Assembly (NCBI GenBank): GCA_900547275.1
Contig: URGA01000051.1
Coordinates: 1-14,358 of the forward strand
Reading direction: 5' to 3'
From: an uncultured Oscillospiraceae bacterium
GTDB taxonomy: Bacteria > Bacillota > Clostridia > Oscillospirales > Acutalibacteraceae
Length of the DNA stretch: 14,358 nucleotides
The notes beneath the pieces were generated by a model, which saw only the letters and a list, made by a program, of their open reading frames with translations, ran no database searches and was not told where the DNA came from. Shown here piece by piece: positions 12,679-14,358 of the stretch (the stretch's first letter is position 1; every line of letters starts with the position of its first letter). Position numbers and translations under genes: made by a program.

Positions 12679-14358
12679 TTAAATTTCGTCCTGCTTGAGT
12701 GTTTCGATAATGTTGTCATTCTTGATTTTGCTCATTGAGTAAACAAGAGCAAATCCGATTATCAGGAAGATGGCAACAATTGCTATCAGGTAGTACTGCC
12801 AGCGGAAGGTGTAGCCGTAGTCAAAGCTCTGTGCCAGCGTAAGGTACATCAGATAATCAATGCCGAAGCTTATCAGTATGCCCCAGAAGATGGATTTCAG
12901 TCCGTAATAAATGCTTTCAAGGTAGATTGATTTCTTGAAGCTCCTTGGGGTCATTCCCACGGATTTTATCATTGCGAACTCTCGTCTGCGTTCTTCCATT
13001 GAAGTGGAAATGGTGTTGATAATGTTTGTTACCGAGATGAGAGTGATAAGGATAATGAAACCGTAGCCGAACACGTTTGTAACAGTGACGATTGCGCTTT
13101 TTCTGTTGGCGTTTTCGGTAAGGTCATTCAGTGAAAATCCGATGCCGATATCGTTGAGGGTCTCATCGAGAGTTTCCATAACCTCTTTGTGATCTTCGGT
13201 GATAACACCGTAAGACATTGCGCCAACTCCGTCGTCAAAAACGGTGAAGAACGTGTCGTAAGGCATAACAAGAATAACGCGGTTGTAAAATTGGTCAAAG
13301 TTGCCGGATTTCGGAGCGGCAGTTGTCTGATTTTCAATCTTTACTGACCAGTCTTTATTGATGGGATTGTTCTGTTCGTCGTAACTTCCGGGGAAGAAGC
13401 CGCTTATTGTCTTGCCTGTAAGATCCTGGTACATCTCAACAGTCTTTGACTTTTTATCATCTATGTTGTTAAGTTCTGCCGTGTTGTAAAGAATAGCGGC
13501 GGGCTTTGAAGCGTCGTGATATTTTGACGCGTCTGTTCCCAGTTCGGCTGCATATTCGTCAAAAGAATTGTTGTCAAGACATAATGCAACCATTGAATCT
13601 TCTGCCAAAAGGTCCTTGTATTCGCTTGCTTCGGAAGAGAGATATTCTTTTGACTTGTCAAAGGTAATGTTGTAGCAGATTGCTGAGCCGCGGTAATCGC
13701 TTACGTTGGGCATCTTGTTAAGCTGCTGTTCAACTACTTTTGCGTCGTCTTTGCTGTTGAGAGAAATATATACGTTTGTGGGATATGAGTCATAATTGGT
13801 GTTTATCATGCCTGTAAAGATACCAGAGAAATTGGCAACAGAAAGGAAGAGAACAATGCTCATTGAAAGAGCGAAAACTATGTTGCGGCTTCTTTTTCCG
13901 TTGCGCTTAAGGTTCTTTGCGGCAAGGGAGCCTTCACAGCCGAAGAGTTTTTCGGTAAGGCGGGAGGTTTTAAGTTTTTTGCTGTTTTTAACTTTAACTG
14001 TGTTTGCCTGGCGGATAGCGTCAATGGCAGTTGTTTTTGAAGCGCGGCGCGCTGGGATATAAGCGGAAACCATTATGGTGAGAGCGCTTAAAATAACAGT
14101 GCCTAAAATAACTATCCAGTTAACGTGTACTCTTAGTGTAGTGCTGTCGGAAGATGATGACAGCGCCAATGCCTCTATCTGCGGTCCAATCGCTTTAAAC
14201 GTTACGGCAATACCGCCGATACCTGCAAGAAGGCCAACGGGAATACCGATAACTCCGAGAAGCAGGCTTTCGTAGTAAATGGAGTTGCGCTTCTGGCGTT
14301 TTGTTGCGCCTACGCTTGCCAGCATTCCGAGATATTTTGCTCTCTGCTGGTATGAAAC
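12679..14358 (-). CDS. FtsX-like ABC transporter permease, C-terminal part (runs off the right edge)
   Basis: About 559 residues are visible and the frame stays open to the window edge, so the N-terminus is missing. The first visible residues (SYQQRAKYLGMLASVGATKR) are the end of the first FtsX-domain signature, followed by two helices and a cytoplasmic linker (PARRASKTTAIDAIRQ). After another helix comes an extracytoplasmic domain of roughly 230-250 residues. A second FtsX domain closes the protein: a helix (FGYGFIILITLISVTNIINT), then MEERRREFAMIKSVGMTPRS and two more helices. This two-FtsX-domain build is that of MacB-, LolCE- or Bce-like systems that export or remove peptides, lipids or drugs. 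The partner ATPase would be expected just beyond the right edge (upstream). Substrate is unknown. The ATG at 14325 is internal, not the start. Confidence 0.92.
   Translation of the reverse strand, partial: VSYQQRAKYLGMLASVGATKRQKRNSIYYESLLLGVIGIPVGLLAGIGGIAVTFKAIGPQIEALALSSSSDSTTLRVHVNWIVILGTVILSALTIMVSAYIPARRASKTTAIDAIRQANTVKVKNSKKLKTSRLTEKLFGCEGSLAAKNLKRNGKRSRNIVFALSMSIVLFLSVANFSGIFTGMINTNYDSYPTNVYISLNSKDDAKVVEQQLNKMPNVSDYRGSAICYNITFDKSKEYLSSEASEYKDLLAEDSMVALCLDNNSFDEYAAELGTDASKYHDASKPAAILYNTAELNNIDDKKSKTVEMYQDLTGKTISGFFPGSYDEQNNPINKDWSVKIENQTTAAPKSGNFDQFYNRVILVMPYDTFFTVFDDGVGAMSYGVITEDHKEVMETLDETLNDIGIGFSLNDLTENANRKSAIVTVTNVFGYGFIILITLISVTNIINTISTSMEERRREFAMIKSVGMTPRSFKKSIYLESIYYGLKSIFWGILISFGIDYLMYLTLAQSFDYGYTFRWQYYLIAIVAIFLIIGFALVYSMSKIKNDNIIETLKQDEI

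Noticed and set aside
1..14358. CRISPR array, insertion sequence, prophage or attachment site
   Set aside because: No regularly spaced identical repeats, transposase, integrase or phage genes; the tRNA genes are intact with no flanking duplicated 3' end seen.

Overview
The window looks like chromosomal DNA of a low-to-moderate GC Firmicute of the class Clostridia, most likely a gut Oscillospirales/Ruminococcaceae-type organism (family-level placement is inference). The signs are strong GGAGG-type ribosome binding sites, sigma-A-like promoters (TTGACA/TATAAT), short GC-rich hairpin terminators, CCA-encoding tRNA genes and a typical Firmicute gene set: a G5/3D-domain cell-wall protein, LexA, DegV, a BirA with an N-terminal HTH, a YczE-type membrane protein and a DUF1275 protein. 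There is no phage, transposon, CRISPR or plasmid gene. It reads as ordinary core genome with a few accessory membrane proteins.

Layout. Positions 1-319 (-) hold the 5' end of glycyl-tRNA synthetase, preceded by its own promoter. Positions 462-1688 (-) encode a secreted DUF348/G5/3D cell-wall protein with a good promoter at 1826-1853. Positions 1854-2599 form a long AT-rich non-coding region with degenerate repeats, an inverted repeat, and a promoter followed at once by a terminator-like hairpin. A VanZ-like membrane protein (2600-3406, +) and a DUF2798 membrane protein (3486-3944, -) converge on overlapping terminators. Divergent from the DUF2798 gene is a MarR regulator (4227-4658, +), translationally coupled to a YczE-family membrane protein gene (4655-5298) that is broken by an apparent single-base deletion.

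Positions 5340-5741 (-) carry tRNA-Met(CAT), tRNA-Glu(TTC) and, after a terminator and with its own promoter, tRNA-Arg(CCT). Divergently follow lexA (5946-6536) and a tight four-gene operon (6616-9811): Mrp/NBP35 ATPase, dCMP deaminase-like protein, HAD-IB phosphatase and an unrecognised membrane-anchored extracytoplasmic protein. Then come degV (9914-10765), birA (10861-11802) and a DUF1275 protein with a GTG start (11917-12630), each with visible promoter and/or terminator signals. An FtsX-type ABC transporter permease (12679-14358, -) runs off the right edge and shares a bidirectional terminator with the DUF1275 gene.

I did not find a clearly new multi-gene system. The points most worth a second look are: the frameshift in the MarR-YczE operon and its near-palindromic operator over the start point; an intrinsic-terminator-like hairpin in the leader of the DUF2798 gene; overlapping convergent terminators sharing an arm; the promoter-hairpin unit upstream of the VanZ-like gene; the loss of the first of the three namesake aspartates in the 3D domain; and the unknown protein at the end of the mrp operon.
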